Source: Microbacterium sp. MYb72 (GTDB lineage: Bacteria > Actinomycetota > Actinomycetes > Actinomycetales > Microbacteriaceae). From it: a DNA stretch of 64,000 nucleotides. Under the pieces are notes generated by a model, which made no database searches, had not been told where the DNA came from, and saw nothing but the letters and a program-made list of their open reading frames with translations. Location of the stretch: contig NZ_PCOT01000002.1 in assembly GCF_002979415.1 (NCBI RefSeq), positions 62,001-126,000 on the forward strand. Direction: 5' to 3'. Shown here one piece after another: positions 29,620-37,497 of the stretch (position 1 is its first letter; every line of letters starts with the position of its first letter). The translations under genes and the position numbers were made by a program.

Positions 29620-30690
29620 GTGCCTGACCACGTAACCACCGAGCATCCCGACGGGGTGTCCTTCGTCATGCCGGTGCTCAACGAGCGGGCCTACCTCGAG
29701 CACGCCGTGGCCTCCGTCCTGCAGCAGCAGCTCGACATCCCCGCCGAGCTCGTGCTCGCGCTCGGCCCCTCCACCGACGGGACGACGGAGCTCGCGCAGC
29801 GGCTCGCGAGTGAGGACTCCCGCATTCGTCTCGTGGAGAACCCGGCAGCGCACATCCCGGTGGGACTGAATGCGGCCATCCGTGCCAGCAGGTACGCGAC
29901 GATCATCAGAGTCGACGCGCACTCCGAGCTCTCCCCCGGCTATGCCGCCCGCGCCATCGACACGCTGGATCGCACCGACTCCGCGAACGTCGGCGGGGTC
30001 ATGCACGCCGAAGGGCGCACGCCGTTCCAGAAGTCCGTGGCCCGCCTCTACAACTCCCCCGTCGGCCTCGGCGGCGGGGCCTACCACGGTGGATCGCAGG
30101 AGGGCGAAGCCGAATCCGCGTATCTCGGCGTCATGCGGCGATCGGTGCTCGAGGAGGTCGGTCTCTTCGACGAGTCGATCAGGCGGGGCGAGGACTGGGA
30201 GCTCAACCTCCGCATCCGCCAGGCCGGACACCGCGTGTGGTTCGATCCCGAGCTGTCGGTGACCTACTGGCCGCGCGAGAACTGGCTGCGACTGGCCCGG
30301 CAGTTCCGCGCCACCGGTGCGTGGCGCGGCGAGCTCGTGCGCAGGTTCGGCCGGCGCAACGGCATCCGCTTCTTCGCTCCGCCTGCGCTGGTGCTGCTCG
30401 TCGCCCTCGCCCTCGTCGTCGGCGTGCTGCAGGCGACCGGCGTCCTCTCCGGCATGGTGTCGCTCGTCGCATCCCTCGTCTACCTGCCCCTCGCGGTCTA
30501 CGTCCTGCTCGACGTCGCGGTCGCCTTCGCTCCCGGAGGCGGCGGCATCCGACAGCGGCTCTGGACGCTGCTCGTCATGCCGACCATGCACCTCTCGTGG
30601 GGACTCGGCTTCCTCGGCGGCGTGCTGCGCGGTGCGGGCGACACCGTGGACGCGTCACGGCTGGGCACGAGGAACACCCCTCTGCCCTGA
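29620..30690 (+). CDS. GT2 glycosyltransferase, ExoA-like
   Basis: 356 aa from GTG 29620. The GT-A domain (about 1-235) shows VSFVMPVLNERAYLEHAVAS, LVLALGPSTDGTTELA, the metal-site RVDAHSELSPGYAARAI, GGVMHAEGRTPFQ and LFDESIRRGEDWELNLRIRQ, a clear ED-type catalytic region. Two or three C-terminal membrane segments follow (ALVLLVALALVVGVLQAT, LVASLVYLPLAVYVLL). It resembles succinoglycan ExoA, which acts on lipid-linked sugars. A CATGAT hexamer 6 nt before the GTG is a weak leaderless -10; no ribosome binding site is seen. It ends 6 nt from a convergent gene. Confidence 0.83.
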   Translation: MPDHVTTEHPDGVSFVMPVLNERAYLEHAVASVLQQQLDIPAELVLALGPSTDGTTELAQRLASEDSRIRLVENPAAHIPVGLNAAIRASRYATIIRVDAHSELSPGYAARAIDTLDRTDSANVGGVMHAEGRTPFQKSVARLYNSPVGLGGGAYHGGSQEGEAESAYLGVMRRSVLEEVGLFDESIRRGEDWELNLRIRQAGHRVWFDPELSVTYWPRENWLRLARQFRATGAWRGELVRRFGRRNGIRFFAPPALVLLVALALVVGVLQATGVLSGMVSLVASLVYLPLAVYVLLDVAVAFAPGGGGIRQRLWTLLVMPTMHLSWGLGFLGGVLRGAGDTVDASRLGTRNTPLP

Positions 30691-30696
30691 TCAGGA

Positions 30697-32133
30697 TCAG
30701 CGGGTGACGTAACCCTGATCCAGGATGCGCGACACGACGCGCTCGGCGGCATGGCCGTCGTCCCTGGTGTTGAACTGGGCACGCCAGGCCGCGTAGCGCT
30801 CCGCATAGGCGGACTCGTGCCCCTGGTCGGCGAGGGCGGCGGCCAACTCCTCCTGGGTGTGGACCAGCGGTCCCGGCGCCCTCTCCTCGAGATCGAAGTA
30901 GAAGCCCCGGAGCTGACCCCGGTAGTGGTCGAGGTCGGGAACCAGGAAGTACATCGGCTTGCCCGTGACGCTGAAGTCGAACATCACAGAGGAGTAGTCG
31001 GTGATCAGCGCGTCGGCGGCCAGGAGGAGCTGCGACGTCTCGGGGAACCCGGTCACGTCGATCACCCGCGCTCCGGCGTGATCGCGCCCGGTGTCGATGG
31101 TGCGCGAGTGCCCTCGGACGAGCACGACGGCATCCGCCTGGGCGGCGAGGGCCTCGGGGTCGATGAAGTCGACCATCTCCCTGCGGTCGTCACGCCAGGT
31201 GGGCGCGTAGAGGAGCACGCGCTCCCCCTCGGCGATGCCCAGGGCCGCGCGTACGACCGCAGGATCGCCGGAGACGAGTGCGTCGTTGCGGGGGTAGCCC
31301 TCCACCCAGATCGGTCGACCGAAGAACGCGTAGGCCTTGCGGAGGATCCGCTCGGAGTAGGTGTTCTGCGCGAGCAGCACGTCCCAGCGGCGCGATTCCT
31401 TCACCACGGCCGCCATGCGCCGAGGGTCGAACCCGGGGCGATGCAGCGCCAGCCTCTTCAGCGGGGTGCCGTGCCATGTCTGGAGGACTCGCTGGCCCGC
31501 CTTACGGGCGAAGCGCCGACGCAGCCAGTCGTTCACCACCAGCAGACGTGCGGCCGCCCTGGCTCTCCACCACTCCGGGCTGCCTTCGACGACGGCGATG
31601 GCGCCGTCGGGAACGGCGACGGAGAGATCGACGACGCTCCAGTACCGGGTGACCCCCGGCGCCAGCGCGGCGAGGGCCCTGTCGATCGCCTGCGGGTTGC
31701 AGCCGACCGTCTTGCCGTAGAAGCTCTCGAAGAACACCGCGTTCTCGGTGCCGCCTGTCTGCGCCACGTAGCGCTCCTCGAGGGTCGACTGCCCCTCCGC
31801 GGTCTCGTAGACGGGATCGATCGGCGCGCCGATCGTCACTGCGGCCGCCTGCACCGCGATGCGGAGCCCTGCGAGCAGGGTCGACGGTATCTCCACGGCA
31901 CCGAGGTCAGCGCCGTCGATCCGCAGCTCGTACTCACCGGCTGGGAGCGGCAGAGCCGCGCCGCCCCATCTCGATGCGCGCAGCGGGAAGACCGCCTTCC
32001 AGGTCTTGCCGCCGCCGGTGAGGCGCACGTCGAGGCGCGCACGGGCGCCGAGGAGCGTCGCGCTCGCCGGGCGAGCGCCTGCACCCGAGATGATCAGCTC
32101 TTCGGCCGACTCATCGATCCGGGCCGTGGTCAT
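30697..32133 (-). CDS. CDP-glycerol glycerophosphotransferase family protein
   Basis: 478 aa TagF-like polymerase. After an N-terminal beta-rich domain (about 1-130), the transferase core shows VFFESFYGKTVGCNPQAI, VLQTWHGTPLKRLALHRPGF (catalytic His), IWVEGYPRNDAL, VLLYAPTWRDDRRE, VVLVRGHSRTIDTG and ALITDYSSVMFDFSVTGKPM, then YFLVPDLDHYRGQLRGFYFD, the usual end of the family. The ATG overlaps the stop of the gene upstream as ATGA. It and the neighbouring homologue probably cooperate as in TagB/TagF pairs, priming versus elongating a poly(glycerol phosphate)-like chain; which does which cannot be told. Confidence 0.88.
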   Translation of the reverse strand: MTTARIDESAEELIISGAGARPASATLLGARARLDVRLTGGGKTWKAVFPLRASRWGGAALPLPAGEYELRIDGADLGAVEIPSTLLAGLRIAVQAAAVTIGAPIDPVYETAEGQSTLEERYVAQTGGTENAVFFESFYGKTVGCNPQAIDRALAALAPGVTRYWSVVDLSVAVPDGAIAVVEGSPEWWRARAAARLLVVNDWLRRRFARKAGQRVLQTWHGTPLKRLALHRPGFDPRRMAAVVKESRRWDVLLAQNTYSERILRKAYAFFGRPIWVEGYPRNDALVSGDPAVVRAALGIAEGERVLLYAPTWRDDRREMVDFIDPEALAAQADAVVLVRGHSRTIDTGRDHAGARVIDVTGFPETSQLLLAADALITDYSSVMFDFSVTGKPMYFLVPDLDHYRGQLRGFYFDLEERAPGPLVHTQEELAAALADQGHESAYAERYAAWRAQFNTRDDGHAAERVVSRILDQGYVTR

Positions 32134-33383
32134 ACTGCTCCCTTCGGCGCGGGGACTCCCCGCGCGCGGATCACGTCGTAGACCCGCTGTGTGTTGCGTC
32201 CGTCGCGGAACGCATGCATCTGAGCGCTGAGCGTAGCGGAACGCACGGACCTCGCGGCGAACGCGCCCTCGTCGGACAGCAGCGGCTCCAGCTGCGCGAT
32301 CAGCTCATCCCAGCTGCGTGCGAAGTCCTCCCCCGCGACCTCCGCGAAGCCTCCGTAGAACCCTCGGGTCCGTGCGTACTCCTCGGCATCCGGCGCCAGG
32401 AAGAGCACCGGGGTCGCGAGCAGCCCCACGTCGTAGGCGAGGGACGAGTAGTCGGTCACGAGCACGTCGACCGCGGGGAGTGCGGGGGTGACGTCGGCGA
32501 GGACGCCGGCCCCCAGCATCCGCACTCTCCTGCTGGGCAGAGGCGGCGCGTACCCGCCCTCCCCGAGCGGATGCGAGCGCACCAGCAGCACGGAGTCGGT
32601 TCTCTCGAGAGTTCTGATGATGTCGATCCACTGCGCGGCGCTCGGCACCGCCGGATCTGCCGCGCCGTCGCGCCAGGTCGGGGCGTACAGGATGGTCCTG
32701 GCTCCGTCGGTCAGCTCGCCGACGGCGCTCACGAGCAGCGCGGATGCCGCGGCTCGACGCTCGTCGGCGGTCCCCGCGGAGAGCACGTCCACCCGGGGCT
32801 CGCCGGTGACGACGACCCGGGCGTCGCCGATCCCGAACGCGGACTCCAGCCGACCGCGCGAGCGGTGCGAGGCGGCGGGCAGCACGCGGATGCGCTGAGC
32901 GGCGCCGCGGTAGAGGAGACCGACCACCCGGCGCAGCAACGACGCTCCGGGGACGTTCGGCACCTGGGTCGTGGCCGGCGAGTCGAGCCCGATGCGCTTG
33001 AGCGGGATGCCGTGCCACAGCTGCACGACGAACGCACCGGCGTTCGCATAGCGGTTCACGTCGCCGAGGCCGTGGGTGACCACGAGCACCCCCGCCCGCG
33101 CCGTGGCCCACCATCCGCGGAGTCCGCCCTTGGGGACCGTGCGGATGCCGAGCGCTGCCGCCTCGCGCTCTTCGCGCTCGGACGAGGTCAGCCACAGCGT
33201 GTCGTGCCCGTTCGCCTGCGCCAGCCGCTGCAGAGCCAGCGCGCCATCGCCGATCCCGGCTCCGCAGCCGAAGACCCAGCGCCGACCGCGCGGCACGATC
33301 AGCGTGCCGATGCGGCCGGCGGCGTACAGCGGGATCCGGAGCAGCTTGGCCGCATTGCCGGAGCCGAAAGAGAAGGACGCCAC
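32130..33383 (-). CDS. CDP-glycerol glycerophosphotransferase family protein (TagB-like)
   Basis: 417 aa from GTG 33383. Core motifs: VVQLWHGIPLKRIGLDSPAT (catalytic His), VVVTGEPRVDVLSAG, TILYAPTWRDGAADP, LLVRSHPLGEGG and VDVLVTDYSSLAYDVGLLATP, then FLAPDAEEYARTRGFYGGF. It lacks the N-terminal beta domain of its neighbour and may be the primase-like member of the pair. The promoter and start lie inside the terminator hairpin of htrA: a TAGGCT hexamer is 6 nt before the GTG. It is first gene of a two-gene operon. Confidence 0.86.
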   Translation of the reverse strand: MASFSFGSGNAAKLLRIPLYAAGRIGTLIVPRGRRWVFGCGAGIGDGALALQRLAQANGHDTLWLTSSEREEREAAALGIRTVPKGGLRGWWATARAGVLVVTHGLGDVNRYANAGAFVVQLWHGIPLKRIGLDSPATTQVPNVPGASLLRRVVGLLYRGAAQRIRVLPAASHRSRGRLESAFGIGDARVVVTGEPRVDVLSAGTADERRAAASALLVSAVGELTDGARTILYAPTWRDGAADPAVPSAAQWIDIIRTLERTDSVLLVRSHPLGEGGYAPPLPSRRVRMLGAGVLADVTPALPAVDVLVTDYSSLAYDVGLLATPVLFLAPDAEEYARTRGFYGGFAEVAGEDFARSWDELIAQLEPLLSDEGAFAARSVRSATLSAQMHAFRDGRNTQRVYDVIRARGVPAPKGAV

Positions 33384-33418
33384 CCCGCGAGCCTATCGCG
33401 CGGGTGACGTCCTTCTCT
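33369..33418 (-). terminator. htrA terminator hairpin overlapping the next gene's start
   Basis: Long stem (11 bp at 33369-33379 with 33408-33418, then a wobble pair and five more pairs) downstream of the htrA stop. Its apical region contains a TAGGCT -10, and the GTG start of the glycerophosphotransferase lies in the 3' arm. Only a short T-rich tail follows. Confidence 0.6.
33390..33395 (-). promoter_or_regulatory. -10 box inside the htrA hairpin loop
   Basis: TAGGCT on the minus strand, 6 nt before GTG 33383; a leaderless-type promoter for the two glycerophosphotransferase genes. Confidence 0.5.
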
Positions 33419-33431
33419 GTGAGGCGGGGTG

Positions 33432-35105
33432 CTACTTGGCGAGCGTGCCGAGCGTGACGTCGGCCTCGTACTCCTTGCCTCCGCGGACGTAGGTGACCTT
33501 CGCGTCACTGCCAGCCGCCGCGGCCCGCACCTGAGCGGTGAGGTCGCTCGCGTTCGTGATCGGCACGCCGTTGAACGCGGTGACGATGTCATCGGCCTTC
33601 AGCCCCGCGGCACCCGCGGCGCCGCCGTCGGTGACCTCGGCGATGTAGGCGCCCGCCTGAGTGGAGCTCTCGACCGATGCCGCGTCGCGGACCGACGCGC
33701 CGAGGAGTCCGTGGGTCGCACTGCCGTCCGCGATGATCTCCTTCGAGACGCGCTCGGCGATGTTCGACGGGATGGCGAAGCCGATGCCGATGGAACCGGA
33801 CTCCTCGGAGCTGCCGGAGCTCGCGATCGCCACGTTGATGCCGATCAGCTGACCCTTGCTGTTCACCAGCGCACCGCCCGAGTTGCCGTGGTTGATCGCG
33901 GCATCCGTCTGGATCACGGCGATCGAGATCGACTCGGACGTCTGCTGGTTGGTGTTGCCCGGCAGGTCGAACTGGAACGGGCTCGACTGGCCGTCCTGGG
34001 GCGTCTGCTGATCCTGCGGCGCATCCTGCGACGACGAGTCCGGCAGAGCCGAGGACGCGATCTGGATGCTGCGGTTCAGCGCGCTGACGATGCCGGTCGT
34101 GACCGAGTTCGACAGCCCGAGCGGGGCGCCGAGCGCGACCGCAGTGTCTCCGACGTTGAGCTTCGACGAGTCGGCGAACGTGATGGGCGTGAGACCCTTG
34201 GCGTCCTTCAGCTTCACGACCGCGAGGTCGTAGATGGGGTCGGTGCCGACGACGGTGGCGTCGTAGATGCGGCCGTCCGACGTCGTGACCCTGATCGTCG
34301 GGTCGGCGACGGCCCCGCCCAGGGTGACCACGTGCGTGTTCGTCAGGACGTAGCCGTCGTCGCTGATGATGACGCCGGAGCCGCTGCCGGCCTCCTTGGA
34401 GCCGGCGACCTCGATCGTGACCACGGAGGGCAGCGCCTCGGTGGCGACGGCCGTGGTCTCGTTGACGGATCCGGGGTTGTTCACCGTGACGGTCTGCGGT
34501 CCCTCGGCCGATCCGGTCGAGGGGGTGCTGCCGAGCCCGGTGAAGATCGCGCCGCCTCCGAAGCCGGCGACGCCTCCCACGAGGGCGGCGGCCACGACGA
34601 TCGCCGCGAACTTCACGCCGCTGCGCGGCTTCTGGTCCTTGGTCTTGGCGGCACCGGTGGGGTCGCCCGTCGCGAACGCCTGAGGGGCGCCGAGCGGGAC
34701 GGTCGGCTGGGTGCCGTCGTGGATGCCGAACGCGGCTCCGGGCGAGGTCGCCGCGATCTGCGGCTGCGCCTGCTGGCCTCCGTAGAACTGGGGTGCCGTG
34801 GACGCTGCGGGGGCGTAGGGTCCTGCCTGGGCCGGCTGGCCGAACGGGGTCGGGACCGACGCCGCGGGGGCGACCGGGGCCGACGGAGCGACGGGAGCCG
34901 TCTGCGCCGAGGCGAACGTCGACGGGACCTCGTGTCCCTGCGCGACGGGGGCCGCCGGGGCTTCCACGACGGGCGTGGAGGCGACAGCGGGCGTGTCAGC
35001 TGCGGCATCCGACGTCGAACGGTCGACGAACGGGGCGGCATCGGTGGTCGGCACGGCGTCGTTCGACGGGAGTGCCGGGTTGTCCTGGGTGTTGTCTTCG
35101 TTCAT
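33432..35105 (-). CDS. HtrA/DegP-like serine protease with PDZ domain
   Basis: 557 aa membrane-anchored trypsin-like protease for envelope protein quality control. Residues 1-160 are a low-complexity cytoplasmic tail rich in Ala, Pro and Gln. One membrane segment lies at about 165-190. The catalytic triad is visible as H258 (VLTNTHVVT), D293 (IYDLAVVKL) and S409 (NHGNSGGALVN). A Q/S-rich insert (about 352-392) sits in the protease domain. A PDZ domain follows, with GAYIAEVTDGGAAGAAGLKA and IVTAFNGVPI. The ATG has a AAGGAG box 9 nt upstream. Tail and Gln-rich insert are typical of actinobacterial HtrA but have no known role. Confidence 0.93.
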   Translation of the reverse strand: MNEDNTQDNPALPSNDAVPTTDAAPFVDRSTSDAAADTPAVASTPVVEAPAAPVAQGHEVPSTFASAQTAPVAPSAPVAPAASVPTPFGQPAQAGPYAPAASTAPQFYGGQQAQPQIAATSPGAAFGIHDGTQPTVPLGAPQAFATGDPTGAAKTKDQKPRSGVKFAAIVVAAALVGGVAGFGGGAIFTGLGSTPSTGSAEGPQTVTVNNPGSVNETTAVATEALPSVVTIEVAGSKEAGSGSGVIISDDGYVLTNTHVVTLGGAVADPTIRVTTSDGRIYDATVVGTDPIYDLAVVKLKDAKGLTPITFADSSKLNVGDTAVALGAPLGLSNSVTTGIVSALNRSIQIASSALPDSSSQDAPQDQQTPQDGQSSPFQFDLPGNTNQQTSESISIAVIQTDAAINHGNSGGALVNSKGQLIGINVAIASSGSSEESGSIGIGFAIPSNIAERVSKEIIADGSATHGLLGASVRDAASVESSTQAGAYIAEVTDGGAAGAAGLKADDIVTAFNGVPITNASDLTAQVRAAAAGSDAKVTYVRGGKEYEADVTLGTLAK

Positions 35106-35192
35106 GGTGTCTGCTCCTTCAGCAACGCCCCTTCAGAGTGCCGCCCGTGTCTGTGCGTTTCTTATGTCGAAGGTGAGTTTCGCCTATGGCCT

Positions 35193-35198
35193 TAGCCT
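35193..35198 (+). promoter_or_regulatory. -10 box of a probable leaderless promoter (aminotransferase)
   Basis: TAGCCT followed by exactly 7 nt and ATG 35206. Confidence 0.5.
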
Positions 35199-35205
35199 GT
35201 TCTTC

Positions 35206-36408
35206 ATGAGTGTCATTCCCGGCGCATGGAGGCGCACGGCAGCGGGCGCAGGACTGCTCGCATCCGACGGAGGCGTCGCGCCCACCATCTTCGCAGAGAT
35301 GTCTGGACTCGCGGCGAGAACAGGGGCCATCAACCTGGGCCAGGGCTTCCCCGATGAGGACGGCCCCGCCGAGGTACTGGAGGCGGCGAGAGCCGCGATC
35401 GCGAACGGCGCCAACCAGTATCCGCCCGGTCGCGGTGTGCCCGATCTGCTCGCGGCGATCAGCGAGCACCAGGAGCGCTTCTACGGGCTTCACGTGGACC
35501 CCGCCACCGAGGTGATCGTGACGGCGGGCGCGACCGAGGCGCTCACCGCGACCCTCCTCGCCCTCATCGACGGTCCCGATGACGAGGTCGTCGTCTTCGA
35601 GCCGTACTACGACTCCTATGCGGCCGCCGCGGCCCTCGCCGGGGCGAAGCTCGTGACGGTGCCGCTGCGGGCGCCGGACTTCCAGCCCGATCGGGATCAG
35701 CTGGCCGCAGCCGTCTCGGATCGCACGAGGATCATCCTGGTGAACGACCCGCACAACCCCACCGGTGCGGTCTTCGGCCCCGACGTGCTCGCCGACATCG
35801 TGCGCCTGGCGCACCGGCACGACGCGGTCATCGTGACCGACGAGGTGTACGAGCATCTCTCGTTCCACTCCCCGCACACCCCGATCGCGACGCTGCCGGG
35901 AGCGGCAGAGCGCACCCTCACGATCTCCTCGGCGGGCAAGACCTTCTCGACGACGGGATGGAAGATCGGCTGGGTGCACGGCCCCGCCGCGCTCATCACG
36001 GCCGTCCTCACCGTCAAGCAGTACCTCACCTACGTGAACGGATCGCCGTTCCAGCCCGCTGTGGCCGTCGGGCTCCGTCTGCCCGACTCCTCCTTCGCCG
36101 AGGCCGCGGCTACCCTCGAGCGCAAGCACGCGATCCTCGGCGACGGTCTTCGTGCCGCCGGATTCACGGTGCACGCGCCGCAGGGAGGCTACTTCACGGT
36201 GGCCGACGCGACGGCGCTGGGAGGAACGGATGCCGCGGCGTTCTGCCGTGCACTGCCGGAGAGGGCGGGAGTCGCCGCCATCCCCCTCTCCGCGTTCGTC
36301 TCCGAGGGGCGCCGTGGGGACTACACGGGCCTGGTCCGTTTCGCCGCGTGCAAGCGGGTCGAGGTGCTGGAAGAGGCCGCGAGGCGGCTGTCTGCGCTCG
36401 ACGCCTGA
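35206..36408 (+). CDS. Class I/II PLP-dependent aminotransferase (YbdL/kynurenine aminotransferase type)
   Basis: 400 aa from ATG 35206, supported by a leaderless -10; upstream extension would overlap htrA. Fold type I aminotransferase: INLGQGFPDEDGP (42-54), VTAGATEALTATL, FEPYYDSYAAAA, ILVNDPHNPTGAVF, VIVTDEVYEHLSF and the PLP lysine K245 in ISSAGKTFSTTGWKIGW. The GQGFPD motif and the length match methionine/kynurenine aminotransferases and cysteine-S-conjugate beta-lyases; substrate is not certain. It ends 1 nt from the convergent nitrilase stop. Confidence 0.87.
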   Translation: MSVIPGAWRRTAAGAGLLASDGGVAPTIFAEMSGLAARTGAINLGQGFPDEDGPAEVLEAARAAIANGANQYPPGRGVPDLLAAISEHQERFYGLHVDPATEVIVTAGATEALTATLLALIDGPDDEVVVFEPYYDSYAAAAALAGAKLVTVPLRAPDFQPDRDQLAAAVSDRTRIILVNDPHNPTGAVFGPDVLADIVRLAHRHDAVIVTDEVYEHLSFHSPHTPIATLPGAAERTLTISSAGKTFSTTGWKIGWVHGPAALITAVLTVKQYLTYVNGSPFQPAVAVGLRLPDSSFAEAAATLERKHAILGDGLRAAGFTVHAPQGGYFTVADATALGGTDAAAFCRALPERAGVAAIPLSAFVSEGRRGDYTGLVRFAACKRVEVLEEAARRLSALDA

Positions 36409-36409
36409 G

Positions 36410-37219
36410 TCAGCGCGGCACCACCCGGTAGCGCCGTACCCGCAGTGACGGGTTCGCCGCCCGCACGCGGTCGATGGCGGAGCGCTCCACCGGGGCGACC
36501 GCGATCCCCTCCACGACGCCGACGCCTGCGAGCACCACGCCCTGCGGATCGATGATCTGCGAGTGCCCGACGCCGATCGGCGCGGGGTGGTCGGCCGCGA
36601 TCACGTAGGCGGTGTTCTCGATCGCCCTCGCCGCGAGCAGCGTCGTCCAGTGGTGCTCCTTGAGCGGGCCTCGCACCCACTCGGCCGGGACCACGATCGC
36701 GTCGACGCCTGCGTCCATGAGCGTCCGCGCCACCTCGGGGAAGCGCAGATCGTAGCAGGTCATCAGCCCGAAGCGGATGCCGGCGACCTCGAACGTCGCC
36801 GCCTCCCCCACGTCGCCGGCCTCCACCCAGTCCGACTCGGTCTGGCCGAAGGCGTCGTAGAGATGCTGCTTGCGGTACGTCGCGAGGACGCCGTCTCCAC
36901 GGACCGCGACGACCGTGTTGCGCACACGCTCGTCGTCCGATGCCCGCTCCGCGAAGCCCGCCACGATCACCACGCCGTGGTCTGCGGCGAGAGCGGTGAG
37001 CGTCGAGACGAACTCTCCGTCGAGCTGCTCCGCGTTCTCCGCCAGCGAGGCGTCCATCGGCTCGACGAAGTAGCCGGAGTACTCGGGGAACACGACCAGC
37101 GCCGCTCCGCGGCGCGCGGCGTCCGCCGTCATCCGCGCGATCCGCTCGAGATTCTCTTCACGGACGGCCGTGGGCGCGAACTGGCACACGGCGACGGGCA
37201 CGGCTGCGGTCTCGGACAT
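36410..37219 (-). CDS. Carbon-nitrogen hydrolase, Nit2/omega-amidase-like
   Basis: 269 aa from ATG 37219, preceded by GGGAGG. Nitrilase-fold amidase with the catalytic triad E46 (LVVFPEYSGYF), K117 (TYRKQHLYDAFGQTES) and C155 (GLMTCYDLRFPEVART). The sequence context fits omega-amidases or deaminated-glutathione amidases, which hydrolyse ketoacid amides. Its convergent neighbour is a PLP transaminase of the type that makes such ketoacids, a functional link known from eukaryotic KAT/Nit2 pairs; here it is inference from adjacency. Confidence 0.87.
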   Translation of the reverse strand: MSETAAVPVAVCQFAPTAVREENLERIARMTADAARRGAALVVFPEYSGYFVEPMDASLAENAEQLDGEFVSTLTALAADHGVVIVAGFAERASDDERVRNTVVAVRGDGVLATYRKQHLYDAFGQTESDWVEAGDVGEAATFEVAGIRFGLMTCYDLRFPEVARTLMDAGVDAIVVPAEWVRGPLKEHHWTTLLAARAIENTAYVIAADHPAPIGVGHSQIIDPQGVVLAGVGVVEGIAVAPVERSAIDRVRAANPSLRVRRYRVVPR

Positions 37220-37262
37220 GCACCCATCCTCCCGCATCCCGGGCCGAACAGCCGGAAAAGGC

Positions 37263-37302
37263 GAAGGCCCCCTGATCAGATTTCCCTGATCAGGGGGCCT
37301 TC
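37263..37302 (-). terminator. Terminator of the tRNA-fMet gene
   Basis: Perfect 17-bp stem (37263-37279 with 37286-37302) and 6-nt loop, starting 6 nt after the tRNA 3' end in the minus direction and followed by CGCCTTTTCC. It could also stop transcription toward the nitrilase gene. Confidence 0.85.
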
Positions 37303-37307
37303 TCTTG

Positions 37308-37381
37308 TTGCGGGGACAGGATTTGAACCTGCGACCTCCGGGTTATGAGCCCGGCGAGCTACCGAACTGCTCCACCCCGCG
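37308..37381 (-). tRNA. tRNA-fMet (CAT), initiator
   Basis: 74-nt cloverleaf on the minus strand, anticodon CAT at 37347-37345. The acceptor begins C-G-C-G-G-G-G and pairs with CCCCGC, leaving a C1-A72 mismatch, and the anticodon stem has three consecutive G-C pairs next to the loop. Both are hallmarks of bacterial initiator tRNA. The 3' CCA is not encoded. Confidence 0.95.
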
Positions 37382-37392
37382 GCACAAGGGAT

Positions 37393-37398
37393 AGCCTA
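37393..37398 (-). promoter_or_regulatory. -10 box for tRNA-fMet
   Basis: TAGGCT on the minus strand, 11 nt before the mature 5' end at 37381. No clear -35. Confidence 0.45.
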
Positions 37399-37450
37399 AC
37401 ACGGATTCTGAGGGTGCGCGAATCGAGGCCGCGAACACTCCCCCGAGACG

Positions 37451-37482
37451 CGAATGGGCGCCCCTCACGGAGCGCCCATTCG
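37451..37482 (-). terminator. Hairpin after the UPF0182 gene
   Basis: Perfect 11-bp stem (37451-37461 with 37472-37482), 16 nt after the stop codon of the UPF0182 gene; it separates that gene from the tRNA. No T-tract. Confidence 0.65.
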
Positions 37483-37497
37483 TTCATCGGATCGTTG

